DNA from: Tulasnella sp. 424
Lineage: Eukaryota > Basidiomycota > Agaricomycetes > Cantharellales > Tulasnellaceae
Assembly: GCA_019633425.1 (NCBI GenBank)
Contig: WSUB01000301.1
Location: 1-30,785 of the forward strand
DNA length: 30,785 nucleotides
Direction: 5' to 3'
Shown here: piece by piece, positions 1 to 9,890 of the stretch
Layout of the letters: every line of letters begins with the position of its first letter
Numbering within the stretch: position 1 is the stretch's first letter
Program-made: the position numbers and the translations under genes
Notes under the pieces: generated by a model
Database searches by the model: none
Told to the model about the DNA's origin: nothing
What the model saw: only the letters and a program-made list of their open reading frames with translations

Positions 1-142
1 CTAAGTATTTTCTTTACAAGCCTGAAATGAAGAAGAAAGTCTTCAGAATTACATTTGCTGAGAAAGTGGTGGTGAAAGGGCCACCACCTCCGAGGATTTT
101 CTCACACTAAGTCGCATGAGAAAATCGTGATTTGCTAGGGGT
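1..142. other. Left-edge sequence without a gene; two small hairpins
   Basis: No coding sequence is supported here. Two inverted repeats are visible. GGTGGTG near 69-75 pairs with CACCACC near 83-89. GATTTTCTCA near 96-105 pairs with TGAGAAAATC near 118-127 across a 12 nt loop. This stretch does not match the other copies of the array, so it is probably the end of another inserted or rearranged segment that starts outside the window. Confidence 0.4.
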
Positions 143-233
143 GTTTGATCTTTTGCACGGGTGGTCTGGTTGGGGGTACAGCTGTGTTTGATTTTAGAAC
201 GGGGTGTGTTGTGCGTTAAGTGAACCGAAAGAG
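143..233. repeat. Fragment of the array's M/Q junction block
   Basis: This short piece matches the sequence upstream of the minus-strand M genes at about 7772-7863 and 27862-27953; all share TTTGATCTTT, GGTGGTCTGGTT, GGGGTAC and TTAAGTGAACCGAA. It ends abruptly at TGAACCGAAAGAG, where the element at 234-2438 begins. The same block resumes at 2439. It is non-coding as far as can be seen. Confidence 0.75.
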
Positions 234-567
234 CCTTTGTAAACACAGGATTTGAAATCTACTGGGCAAGGCCCATTTTCAGATTTCAAATCTTACTAAG
301 TGTTGCCCAGAGGGCCTTATCTCATCTATGCCTGCCAGAGTGTGAAGTTCAAATCTTTCATCCCAGGTTTCTGATATCTCATTGTATTATTTCCCATCTT
401 GTCTCTTATACTTAATCTCATTTCCTTATATCTCATCTTTTGTTTCTCATCTTGTTGTTTCTCATCTCCTTCTTTCTCATTTCCCTGATTCTCATCCTGG
501 TTACTCATCCCATCTCATTATCTCAGTCAGGGTTTGTGTACCCATGAGCTTGCCCTTAAATGTTGAA

Positions 568-740
568 AATAAAAATAAAATACAATAAAATAAAATAAAA
601 TAATAAATAATAAAATGAAATAATGAAAAATCCAATAATGAAAAACTGAAAATAATAGTAAAATAAAATAATAATAAAATAAAATAATAAAAGAATGAAA
701 AGAATGAAATATTATAATAGCAAAATAATAAAATAAAGTA
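568..740. repeat. A-rich low-complexity tract (AAAAT/AATAA type)
   Basis: The tract is an irregular run of AAAATAAAATAAT units in the left arm of the 234-2438 element. Its complement is the T-rich tract of the right arm, so a transcript or single strand of the element could fold back on itself. Reading frames across it are artefacts of composition. Confidence 0.85.
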
Positions 741-1830
741 CTTTTATGGGATAGTGGCACTGGTTGTGGCATGTGATCTCACCTGTTTCAGGTTCTGCAA
801 TCTGGTTTCGTGGGAGGATGTAGGACCCTGGATTGGTGCTTGGCAGTGGCAAGGATGTTACACCAATATCCTTGTTCCTTCTTAGTGTAGACAAGGGGTT
901 TAAGATGCACTGTTCGAGGTTTTTGGGTTCCTGTCCTAAGTGAGTGGTTTCTGTCCATGTGTCTTGGGGTGCCAAGGTGATGTACAAGAGAGCTGGGTGA
1001 CAGCACAAGCCACTGGGTTGGAAGGCAAATTCTGAGGTATCCAGATAGAATATGGAATCTGTGGTTCATAGATCCTGTGGTACAGCGGGCATCGAGGAGT
1101 GCAGTTTAAGGTTCAGAAAGAGTTAGGTACACCTGGTCAGCTGACTGGGACAATTGGGATGTGTGCAATTGGTGTGGTAGGTAGCCGATGTCCGTATATG
1201 AAGGGGTGATTTATCACTAGAGTTTGGAATTGCCTGGCTACTAGTGCTGCATTGCATTGTAGGCCTGTATATGCAGCCTTGTGTTGCCGGAACAGTAAAG
1301 TCTGAGACCTGGTCTGGACTGCCATTGTGGGGTTTGTGATGTGCATGTGACAACACGTGGTTCACAAGGTGAGTTCAAGGCACTTCCGTCAGCTGGGATT
1401 CCGTGGTTGGATGACCTCTCCGAGGTGATGAGAGTGGACGAGAGCTCAAGACCTTCATATTGTATGAAAAACGGTGTTGGTGAAGTGTGTCTGTGTGTTT
1501 AGTTACAGCCCAGGCCCATAACCTGTTAAGACGGTAAAGCATAGTGGGTAGACACATGAAGGGAAATCAATCAATAGATTATTATTCTCATTTACACTCG
1601 TTTGTTTACTTATATACAACTCTGTACAAGCAATGTTTGAATGACTATTCTAACAACAGCAGTACTAGCACATGATAACAATAATAATCTCCATTATTTC
1701 CCAGTCCCCTTGCATTTCATTCTGCAACAAAATGTTGTCTCCTTGCATCCTAATAAAGAAATGCCATTAATTCCATATATTGTATTTAGCAGGTAGTTAA
1801 TGCATTTAATTTTATTATTGATTATGTGTT

Positions 1831-1900
1831 ATTTTTTTATTTTTTTATTTTTTTATTTTTTTATTTTTTTATTTTTTTATTTTTTTATTTTTTATTTTTT
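1831..1900. repeat. Microsatellite with 8 bp unit (ATTTTTTT)n
   Basis: About seven exact copies of A followed by seven Ts are followed by slightly shorter units, inside the right arm of the 234-2438 element. The plus-strand Phe-rich open frame across it (1800-2126) is a by-product of the repeat. Confidence 0.9.
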
Positions 1901-2438
1901 ATATTTATTTTATATATATTTATTTTTTTTGTTATTTTTTATTTACTATTCACTACTCACTATTTATTCTGTTATTTATCTATTTTGTTTGTATTTTAGC
2001 ATTTTGATTTTGCTTTGTTTTATTATTATATTATGTTTTATTTTTATTTTTATTTTATTGTTCCTGTATTTCAAAAAATTCCCACGGTTCAGAGAAGCAA
2101 AGCATGAGATCATCAGTCTCTCATGATGGCAATATCTCATTCCAAATTTTCTCATTTTGTTATTAAGATGCCATCTGCAGTCATCTGGAGGATGGGAGCA
2201 GATGAGATCATCCAAGGTTCATGCATAATTTTTACCCACATGGCTCAGGAAACCATTTAGGAACTTCTAGGATCAAACAAATGATGTATGTACCCCTATA
2301 TATGCACAGGAGATTAGCCTACTGTTTCTCATCATGTGGGAGGAAATGAGATAACCTGCCATGGGCACAACTTAGTGAGATTTGAAATCTCAAAAAGGGG
2401 GTGGCCCAGTAGATTTGTCATCTTGGGTCTACTAAAGG

Positions 2439-3150
2439 TGACCGAAAAGAGAATAGCAAGGTAAGCTCACGTGGATCACGTCCGACTTCCACACCGCTCT
2501 CGCACCTTCCTCCTCGCCATCCTCGCCCACTAAATGTTAATCACCATTCCCTTCGTTTGGATGCTCATTTCTCGTCGGTGAAGATGAGGGCCCAGGGCGG
2601 ATGTCGAGCTGAGGGCCTCCGAGGACCACCCTTGCTCCGAGAAATTTCGTCCGGTAGCGTCGCAATCTCCTTGCATCTTCTCGATTCTGCTCTCGCCACT
2701 CCCCAAACTAAATCGGTTCCGAGCTCAAATGAAACCCATAATCGAGCGCCGAAGAGCCATGTGGGACTATTACATCCTTTGGTGATGAGTTGGGTGGCCG
2801 GGGCGGTGTAAAGTGGGGGAGATGAAGAGAGGGCGAGAAGAGAAAGGGGTCGAGGGAGAGGAGGCAATAACGTTGGGGGCTTGTAGAATTTGACCTGGCT
2901 ACTTCTTCGTTGGTTTACGAATTCTAGCATTGCCTTGGAGAATAACGGGGAGGCTCATGCATAGATTTAGTGCAGTTTAGAATGATAAAATCCGAGTGCT
3001 TCCGGCGCTTCTTTGTGGTTGTTGGTTTACCGAAGTGTGTCGACCCGCCTCCAGTTCCGTATTGCCAGCAACCGTCCCGCATGTGCATAACATAAGGACA
3101 TACTAGAAGCAACATCTTGTTATGTTTCAAACTTGGCTCCTCTGTCCTCC
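2439..3150. repeat. Array block Q plus a deleted R block (copy I)
   Basis: The block resumes after the 234-2438 insertion and matches 7851-8420 and 27941-28500, for example at TCACGTGGATCACGTCCGAC and ATCGAGCGCCGAAGAGC. At about 3040-3050 the sequence jumps from GTGTGTCGA directly to CCGCCTCCAG. About 750 bp of block R present in the other copies (for example 8555-9350) is therefore missing. Open frames on either strand are not preserved between copies, so no gene is called. Confidence 0.7.
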
Positions 3151-3545
3151 CTCTCCTTCTCAAATAGCCTTCCCCGTCGCCCCTCGTTTCTGCCATTCAT
3201 CCGATCCGACACACCAGGAACCTTGGCCCCATCCAAGAAGTTCGAGTCGGGTAAACGGGTTCGGGAAACACGGTCACAGTGTGGATGAACACGTAGATAG
3301 ACGCTAGAGGTCGAATTCCCAATAGAGTTGGTTTCGTTTGGAGGCCTGAGGCGGTGAGCGGGTGTAGTACAGGCGGAATTTGTGGCGTTTGTTATAGGGG
3401 TTAGCAAGCGGGGAACGGCTGGTGGTGCGGTAGAGTGCGGGGAAAGAGGAAGAGCATGAGGAAGAGGGGAGGAGGACGAGTTGGCGTCGTGCCGGTGGTG
3501 GCGGTTCGCGAAATCGGTTGGACTGCATCGTCCGTGGGTCGGGAA
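3150..3545 (-). pseudogene. Truncated copy of the minus-strand M gene
   Basis: The copy is homologous to the M genes at 27033-27689 and 7084-7593, but only its C-terminal half remains. On the minus strand the NFLDGAKVPGVSD stretch and the KRHKFR stretch are recognisable. A one-base loss near 3310 produces an early stop, and the His/Ser-rich segment is heavily altered. The 5' half is replaced at about 3545 by the promoter block of the downstream membrane-protein gene. This junction shows how M copies join different modules of the array. Confidence 0.65.
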
Positions 3546-3962
3546 GCACTTGTCTTAAAGCGGTTTCCCTTTCCAAATAGAACCAAATTGAATTACGTAG
3601 CCAGATGCCACAATCATATTTGTCACCCAAACGTTCCCCATATGCGTTTATTAGAATACTAAAAATAGGTGGTTTGGCCCACCGTAAGTCCCTCTTGCAG
3701 ACCCATCTATTTTGGCGCCGTACTTTGATGAATACCATGACACTTAATCAGGGTGGCTTGAGCGGGGATGGCTGGACGTGACAAGGTGATGGGAGGGGAA
3801 GGCCAGGCAGAAAACCAGCCCCTATACGGTCTTGTGGCTTAACGCGCGCACTGAACGGCGTGGTCCTGAACCCTCACGCTCCCCTCCGCACCGTAAACGC
3901 AATAAAAACTGCTCTCGCTCCAGTCACCCACACCTCTCACCAATACCCCTTATTCCCTCTCG
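3545..3962 (+). promoter_or_regulatory. Promoter block P of the first membrane-protein gene
   Basis: The block aligns with 23400-23838 and 30380-30785. All share CCACCGTAAG or a variant, a TTGAG(C)GGGGA region, GGCTTGTGGCTTA-like sequence, GGTCCTGAACCCTCAC, and just before the gene CGCAATAAAA, CTG, CTC and CTCCAG. The AATAAAAACT at 3901-3910 lies about 60 nt before the ATG at 3963 and is the best core-promoter candidate, followed by a CT-rich leader typical of fungi. The transcription start itself cannot be read from the sequence. Confidence 0.6.
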
Positions 3963-6624
3963 ATGGACACTCCAGCAGCTGGCACTCGCAAAGACCCTGC
4001 CCCCTTCGCGCTACACGACATCCCCAAGGAGTTTGGCGAAGATGGCGGCGAATTTTACAGACACTATGACGCCCTTGCTGAAGAGCTCGACGACAATATG
4101 GTCAACAAATTGAAAGACCAGCTCGACGGTCTTCTCCTCTTCGTGAGTCCCGCGTCATTTCGCTCCTTGACACCTCGGGCCTGACTCCAAAGCTCAAAGG
4201 CCGGTCTCTTCGCCGGAGTCAACTCGACCTTCCTGGCGCTCACACTTCCTCTCCTGAGCGCCTCTCCTGCTGATGATACCAATGCTCTCCTGCGGGAAAA
4301 CAATGCAATTCTTTTCCAGCTAGCATCGAATAGGAACGACAGTTTTCCTATCGCCAGTCCTCTTCCTTCCGAGTCATTTTCGGTCTCTGGACGAGTCTTG
4401 ACCGTCAATGTCCTATTTTCAATAAGCTTGACACTTGCTCTCATGTCATCCCTTTTCGCTATTCTGGGACGGCAATGGCTCGTTGAGTATCGCAACAGCA
4501 CCGGTAGCGGAGCCGATGACCAGCGAAGGGAGCGGATCAGCTGCTACCTTGGGGCTCGGGGCTGGGGTCTCGAGTGGCTACTTGGGGACCTCCTCCCCAC
4601 GCTTCTGCAGATCGGTCTCATTCTATTTGGGATTTCGCTCGCGATTTACGTCAGCACTCTTAATTCTACTGTCGCGAAGATAGGTGGGGCATTCCTTGGC
4701 ACGGGAATTGCATTTTTGGTTTGCATAGGAATTTTCGCAATTTGGGGCCCATACTGTCCGTTTCAGACCCCATTGTCACGAATGATTACCTATTTCATTC
4801 ACGTGACATATCAGTTGATAATGAGGGTAGGCGTGTTTGGCGTATCGGTCGGCGCCTTCATGGTTATCGGGTCACTCTGCATACTCTGGGGCCCTTTGCT
4901 TTGGATCAGTGCAGTGGTTTACTATATCAATAGAAGCAGCAGACCCGTATTCCACCTCATCTTGGATCCACTTGAACAGATGTGGCACCGACTCTGGACA
5001 TGGTTTCGTTCAGATTTCCCTCCCGAGATTCCGCTATTGGTTCGATCTCGCAAGCGAAGGGAAGTTGCACCTACTACATTACAAGTCGAGGCAATTGCGC
5101 GTGTTATCAGTTATTCGGATGACCGCCCGACCTTGGCGCATGCCATTTCAAACCTGCTGTCCGTTGAGGACGGTCGGGTTCTACAGAGGCTGGCAAGCAA
5201 CGACCAGTTCTGTCGATCTCTCTCCTATTTATGTAGAACACCATATACCGAGACTCTCCACAGTCAAGATCCTGACAAAACGGAGTTGGCACTTGCTGAG
5301 AACTGGTGGTATCGAGCAGCAATGGCTCGTATCGCGTTCTCAGCATCGTGGAACTTTGTAGATGGTCTGTTCACAGGAACTTCCATGCGGAGATCGTTTG
5401 GCATGGGTGACAGACATGGACTGACCATTCCATCGGACTTAATAAAGGCCTCTCCTCCGACCCTAATCAATGATTGTCTGGGTTACGTTGCTTTGTTAGC
5501 AGCAAAGGACCGTGGGTCGAGACCAATATTAGGTCGAACGGTTATAGCGGCGTTCGAGGGACTGATCGATTCAAGCTGGGAACGAATTGCAGCTATAGTA
5601 ACATGCATGAACGTCAGTTGCACCATGAACATGTGGGGTAATTCAGCCGTGGTTCGAGCATTTGAAGGGTGAGTTCATTGGAATGGTGGCGTCGGAAGCG
5701 GTCGCTCAACCTCGTTATCGCAGAGAACCTTCTGCAGTGCTTCGAGATATCGGACGAGTCCTACGTAAATGCACGGATCCGGGTTGTGGCGCCCACATTC
5801 CATTCTACGAATACCTTGTCGACACTTTCAAGTTCATTGGGAAGGCCGCCATCGACAGCAGTGGTCAATCAACCATGGAAATAAACCTGATAGCCAGGCT
5901 CCTACGTCTCTCTGAGTTATTTTTACGAACTGAAGAGTGCCCTGCAGAATTTTTGCCTGTGGCCCGAGGTCTCCGAAAGGACCTGCTCAGCGCTCTTCGC
6001 TCCAAGTACGAAGGGAACGCGGACGCTTATTATCATCAACTTGATTTGTGGGTCTCATTGCGGATTGTCTTCTTCCACGTGCTAACAAACAGATATGGTT
6101 TGACAGCGGCTTGATATGGACAGTCGAGTCGCTATCTTCGTTGTTCTGGAGCCTGACGGCCGTTCGCGATCGGTTCACGTCCTCCTTGGAAGGCGATAAT
6201 CTTCCGATGCTGCATTTGTTCCGCCCCCAGATCTACCTGAACGACGATGATCTTGAGTTGGCGTTTTTGTTCCGCCCCGCGATCTACTTGAACGACAATG
6301 ATCTTGAGTTAGCGTCTTTGTTCCGCCCCGTCTTACAATGCCTGGATGAGTTACGACTGGAAAATTGGTAAACACCCCGTGAATATCTGCGCCTCATCTC
6401 GTTCTGACAACGTCTGTACCAGGTGGAAATTGCGAGTCCTTGACAGGAGGTTCGAGAGCTTCACTTCTATCGTGGACAGAGTGGCTCTAGTCAAGGTGAC
6501 CATTCCATACCCTCTAAAGTTTGCATCTCTGCTTATACTGAGACACCGCAGCAGAGCGCTTACCAGCGTCGCGACCGTACGCGTGACCCGGAGCTCGGAT
6601 GGTGTCACTGGCGCGAGGAACTGA
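3963..6624 (+). CDS. DUF6535-like multi-span membrane protein, copy 1 (5 exons)
   Basis: The inferred structure is join(3963..4142, 4200..5668, 5724..6047, 6107..6367, 6423..6624), 811 aa. All four introns are 55-59 nt, GT-AG, with CTGAC or CTAAC-like branch sites, and every junction keeps frame and is conserved in the paralogue at 23839-26706. Exon 1 ends in GLLLF, which continues in exon 2 as AGLFAGVNSTFLALTLPLLS (first membrane span, about residues 58-80). Further spans lie near residues 129-150, 190-211, 221-243 and 269-303; the remaining 500 residues look soluble. The short acidic N-terminus followed by LLxFAGLFxxV resembles the fungal DUF6535 family, whose function is unknown; that assignment is from memory of the pattern. 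Compared with copy 2, exon 4 lacks about 47 codons and carries a 17-residue tandem repeat. AATAAA follows the stop by 7 nt. Confidence 0.85.
6216..6329 (+). repeat. In-frame 51 bp tandem repeat in exon 4 of copy 1
   Basis: Two 51 bp units (6216-6266 and 6267-6317) plus a 12 bp partial third encode LFRPQIYLNDDDLELAF and LFRPAIYLNDNDLELAS, then LFRP. The sister gene has a single unit at this place (near 26360-26405), so this is a local expansion. The units differ at several bases, so it is not the newest event. Confidence 0.9.
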
Positions 6625-6630
6625 CGTTCG

Positions 6631-6636
6631 AATAAA
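6631..6636 (+). terminator. Candidate polyadenylation signal AATAAA
   Basis: The hexamer lies 7 nt after the stop of the first membrane-protein gene, in a segment (AATGGACCTTTGT) shared with the second gene, where the motif is GATAAA. Fungal poly(A) signals are degenerate, so this is only suggestive. Confidence 0.35.
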
Positions 6637-6794
6637 TGGACCTTTGTCCTCTGCTGAAGATCTTGTCTGATACCCGATTCCAAGTAACTTAGCGAATTGT
6701 AGTGTTCGGTCTGGAGAATTTTGACAGGTCTTCTTCCACTTTGTGCGAGTAAAGCGACAGTATTTCTCGACGGGGCAGATCGAAAGGGTGGGGG

Positions 6795-6803
6795 TATATA
6801 AAG
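6795..6803 (+). promoter_or_regulatory. TATA box (TATATAAAG) in tail block T
   Basis: TATATAAAG follows a G-rich tract (GGGTGGGGG) about 170 bp after the membrane-protein gene. The arrangement is conserved in the paralogous copy at 26884-26892. Transcription rightwards would run into the 3' end of the minus-strand M gene and be antisense to it. No plus-strand ORF is supported downstream, so a non-coding transcript or a relic promoter is possible. Confidence 0.4.
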
Positions 6804-7083
6804 CACTACGAACAAAAAATTACAACAAGCCCAAAGAAAGCACGAACATGGTATCATAAAAAACAGAAAAACCGCATATCGATTAAATTCAACTCCCAGA
6901 AACGCAATAACTCCTCTACCATTTTTCAAAACTTCTTTCAAAGAGCGCGTCCCATCGGCTCCTCGCTTCTGCCGTTCCTCCAATCCGCCACACCTGGGAC
7001 CTTGGCGCCGTCCAAGAAGTTCAAGTCGGGTAAAACAGGTTCGGAGAACACGATGACAGTGTGGATGAACAAGTACGTTGACG

Positions 7084-7593
7084 CTAGAGGGTCGAATTCC
7101 CAATGGAGCTGGTTGCGCTTGGAGGCGTTGGGGAGTGGGCGGGTGTAGTAGGGCGGAATTTGTGGCGCTTGTTCGAGCCTAGTAAGTAAGGGGAGGTGCC
7201 TTTGTTGAGGTAGAGTGCGGGGAGAGAGGAGGAGGAGGATGCGGGAGACGAGGTGACGGATGAGGAGGACGAGTTGTCGTGGTGGTGGTGGTGGTGATGG
7301 TGGCGATGGTGGTTCGGTTGGGCTGCGTCGTCCATAGGGAGGGAGACGAACGATTCGCCTGGGGAAGGCGGGAGAGGGATATCCTCCGGCAACTTGCCTA
7401 GATTATCAATGTTCCTACCGAATTCATCTACGTCCTCCCCGAGCCCGTTCAAAAGAATCGCAGAATCAAACCCAAGCGCAAGGCTCTGCGCATCGCCCAT
7501 ATTCTCGGTGATCCTCTTGCGGTGCAAGCTAGACAACGCCCTCGTCGGCCAAGTCAAACGACTCCCTCGGCTATCCATCCTCCTCGCAGTCAT
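7084..7593 (-). CDS. Unknown small protein of the M family, His/Ser-rich (copy 1)
   Basis: The frame gives 169 aa from the ATG at 7593, which is the start shared with the best sister copy; the frame stays open upstream to 7692. The core GDAQSLALGFDSAILLNGLG, then a Pro-rich stretch (LPLPPSPGE type), a His run and a Ser-rich stretch precede KRHKFRP. There is no signal peptide or membrane span, and the family is not recognised. Pairwise comparison of sister copies shows changes concentrated at minus-strand third codon positions (see Findings), so the frame is real. Relative to 27033-27689 one base is missing near 7152. The protein here therefore ends at IGNSTL, while the homologous downstream DNA continues to about 6938. 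It lies tail-to-tail with the membrane-protein gene. Confidence 0.6.
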   Translation of the reverse strand: MTARRMDSRGSRLTWPTRALSSLHRKRITENMGDAQSLALGFDSAILLNGLGEDVDEFGRNIDNLGKLPEDIPLPPSPGESFVSLPMDDAAQPNHHRHHHHHHHHDNSSSSSVTSSPASSSSSLPALYLNKGTSPYLLGSNKRHKFRPTTPAHSPTPPSATSSIGNSTL

Positions 7594-7849
7594 CCTCCTG
7601 TTTTCTCGTTCTTTAGTACCTTTCCCGTTCCACGATCGACTGTAACGGGCGGAACCTTTTCGGGAAAGGTGAGGCAGTTGGTGTGGGCTCACGATGGAAG
7701 CTAAGAGAACGACGCGGCGGACCTGCAGGTTTAGGTATGATGCCTGGAATGAACGGACGTGGTGCGAGGATGAAGGCTGGTTTGATCTTTTGTACTGGTG
7801 GTCTGGTTTGGGGTACGGCTGTGCTTGATTCTAGAAACGGGGGCATTAA

Positions 7850-8640
7850 GTGAACCGAATAGAGAAGAACGAGGTGAGCCGCTCACGTGGATCACGTCCG
7901 ACTTCCACACCGCTCTCGCTCCATGGACCATCATCCTCCTCCTCGCTGTCCTCGCCCACTACATGCTCATGTCCGCTCCCCTCAATGAGATGTTCGTCTC
8001 TCGTCACCGGGGAAGCTGGAGGGATATGGATGATGGCGAAATCTGCCAAGGACGGTCGACCAAGGTGTGTCCGGTCGAGCTGATATCCTCCGAAGACCAT
8101 CCTTGCTCCGATAGACCTCGCCCAATAGCGTCGCTCTCCCTTTGCCATTGCTTCTTCTTGATGCTGTTCCTGCCGCTCCCCAAGCTAAATGAGTTCCAGC
8201 CTCAAATGGAGCCCGTAATCGAGTGCCGAAGAGCATACAGAAAATTCCGTTCTTTGGTGATAGGTTGGGTTTGGGGGGCGGTGTAAGGCGTAAGAAATAA
8301 AGAGGGCGGAATGAGAAGAGGGGGGGGGGGGAAGGGAGACGACAACTCGCACCGAATTGGGGGCTTTTTGAATTTGGCCTGCCCACTCTTTCATCTATTT
8401 AGGAATTCTAGCAAGGCCTTTACAATTGAGCATAACGGAGGAGGGCCGTCGGTAGCCCGAGTGCATTTTGGAATGAAAGAATGCTTGTTTCAAGTGCTTT
8501 GTGCGCTTCTTCATGATTGTGGGTTTCGCGAACTAGTGTGTCGATTACGTGCTTGCTGGTTTCCTTGTGGCCTCGAGGCTCGGTCCAACAAACAATCGAC
8601 GCTTTACCGCGTTTGGTCACTATAGGCTATTGTGGAGATC
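7850..8640. repeat. Array block Q (copy 1), no gene supported
   Basis: The block aligns with 27940-28700. Open frames exist on both strands. One is a plus-strand frame with a hydrophobic TIILLLAVLAHYMLM segment near 7927-7971; another is a minus-strand frame containing LFGTRLRAPFEAGTHLAWG. Both break by indels between copies, and substitutions show no codon-position bias. A run of 12 Gs lies at 8320-8331. It is described as a non-coding or decayed repeat. Confidence 0.6.
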
Positions 8641-9540
8641 GTCGGTGTGATTATGTGCAGCGCAGACTCCTATCAAGATGAGTAAAGTGAGCCGGGCGCA
8701 GAGACAAGTGATAAGGTCCTCTTAGACCGGTTTCGTCTAGGTCAGGTGACGTCGGACGGAAAAAGCGAAATTATTGGCAAATCCGCTTTTATGTCCGGAA
8801 TTCGTGGACACGGACAAGAGCATTGGTATCCGGGAAGCGCCGGGCAGTGGGCTGGTGGCGTGTTCTGAAACTGAACACGCGATTGTCCCTATCAGCCCAC
8901 GCATGGCACCCTGGCTCCCTGATAGACGTGGATAGTTGTGAAAGGGGACGGAAATTTTAACGTTGCCCAACCTAGCTGCATGCGTCTTCAGCTGTCTTGA
9001 GGTCATAGCCGGTTGGGGCGTCGGCGCGTATATATGAGCTGATTTTCTGGTAGTTTCCTGACTCGGAGATTTGTGAGCCGAGCTTCCGTGCCTGTAAGAA
9101 GGACCCCGGATTGTCCATACAGAGGCCTATTGGGGCATACCCTCGAAATGGTGGTGTCACCCCGCCAGCTTGTTTGGCCACCTTATCGTAAAGAGGGCCG
9201 ACCTGCACGCCCAAAATCGTCCGCAAACTCGCAAGAGACCTCAGAGGCTGTCTAGGCGCTCCCCACGGCTCCCCCAATCCACTACGCTGCTCTACCTCAC
9301 TCAACAAATTACCATATGTATTTTGTGTGCTTAGTAGTGCATCCCCACCTTCTCCAGTCTCCGCATTGCCAACAACGTCCCGCATGTGCATAACATAAGG
9401 GCATACTAAAAGCGACAATCTTGTTATGTTTCAAACTCGACTCCTCCGTCCTCCCTCTCTTTCTCAAGTAGCGCTCCCCATTAACTCCTCGGTTCGTCGC
9501 TCCTCCGGTCCGACACACCAAGAACCTTGGGCCCATCCAA
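8640..9540. repeat. Array block R (copy 1)
   Basis: The block aligns with 10185-11002 plus 21590-21760 (interrupted by the retrotransposon) and with 28700-29560. Notable sequence includes a CRE-like TGACGTC at 8746-8752, present again near 28844, and a TATATATGAGCTG tract near 9030. The minus-strand frame 8972-9418 is not kept in the other copies. No gene is called. The stretch CATACTAAAAGCGAC near 9403 is an unfilled version of the retrotransposon target. Confidence 0.6.
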
Positions 9541-9890
9541 GAAGTTCAAGTTGGGCAATTTGGAGAACACGATGACAGTGTGGATTAACGAGCACGTCGA
9601 GGCTAGAGGGTCCAATGGAGCTGGTTTTGCCTGGAGGCGTTCGGTTATGGCGGTTGTAGACGGGCGGAATTTGTGGCGTTGGTCCGAAGTTTGTAAATGA
9701 GGAGAGGTGCCTTCGGTGCGGTAGAATGGGGGGAGAGAGGGAGAGGATTAAGATGAGGTGACGGATGAGGAGGACGGGTTGTCATGGTGGTGGTGGTGGC
9801 GGCGGTGGTTCGGTTAGGCTCCGTCGCCAAGGGGAGGGAGACCGTTCAGTTCGCTAGGAATATCCTCCGGCAACTTGCCCTGCTTCTTCT
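9540..9890 (-). pseudogene. Truncated M gene copy fused to block Q
   Basis: The minus-strand M homology covers the C-terminal region, the Ser-rich part (ATGAGGAGGACGG) and a degenerate GGTGGTGGTGGTGG His-codon repeat at about 9786. At GGCAACTTGCCC (about 9870-9881) it passes directly into the tail of block Q (TGCTTCTTCTTGATGCT), losing the start and core of M and the first half of Q. No full frame remains. Confidence 0.6.

Larger units (their letters stand above)
234..2438. mobile_element. 2.2 kb non-autonomous DNA transposon with terminal inverted repeats
   Basis: The left end (CCTTTGTAAACACAGGAT) and the reverse complement of the right end (CCTTTAGTAGACCCAAGAT) align over about 75 bp, sharing AATCTACTGGGC, AGATTTCAAATCT and ACTAAGT. 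Flanks are TGAACCGAAAGAG (221-233) and TGACCGAAAAGAG (2439-2451), an imperfect 13 bp duplication. The paralogous sites at 7851-7864 and 27941-27954 are uninterrupted, so the boundaries are well supported. The subterminal region 318-530 has nine TCTCAT motifs, and the right side has four TCTCAT and three ATGAGA, as expected for transposase-binding repeats. A/T-rich arms (568-740 and about 1800-2060) are roughly complementary. No transposase or other convincing ORF exists inside; the centre (740-1800) shows nothing recognisable. The superfamily is not assigned. Confidence 0.78.

Noticed and set aside
69..127. Hairpins at the left edge as a terminator or attachment site
   Set aside because: Short stems in non-bacterial DNA with no gene next to them; only noted as structure.
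1800..2126. Plus-strand 108 aa Phe/Ile-rich frame that looks like a membrane protein
   Set aside because: It is translated T-rich low-complexity DNA inside a transposon arm; no real protein composition or homologue in sister copies.
3304..3738. Minus-strand 144 aa frame
   Set aside because: A chimera: its first half is the promoter block of the membrane-protein gene read backwards, and its second half is truncated M sequence.
7798..8286. Plus-strand 162 aa frame in block Q with a hydrophobic segment, plus a conserved-looking IERRRA end in several copies
   Set aside because: Frames are broken between copies, and substitutions between 7900-8260 and 27975-28320 fall on all three codon positions without bias.
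8972..9418. Minus-strand 148 aa frame in block R
   Set aside because: Not preserved in the R copies at 10569-10823 or 28824-29400.
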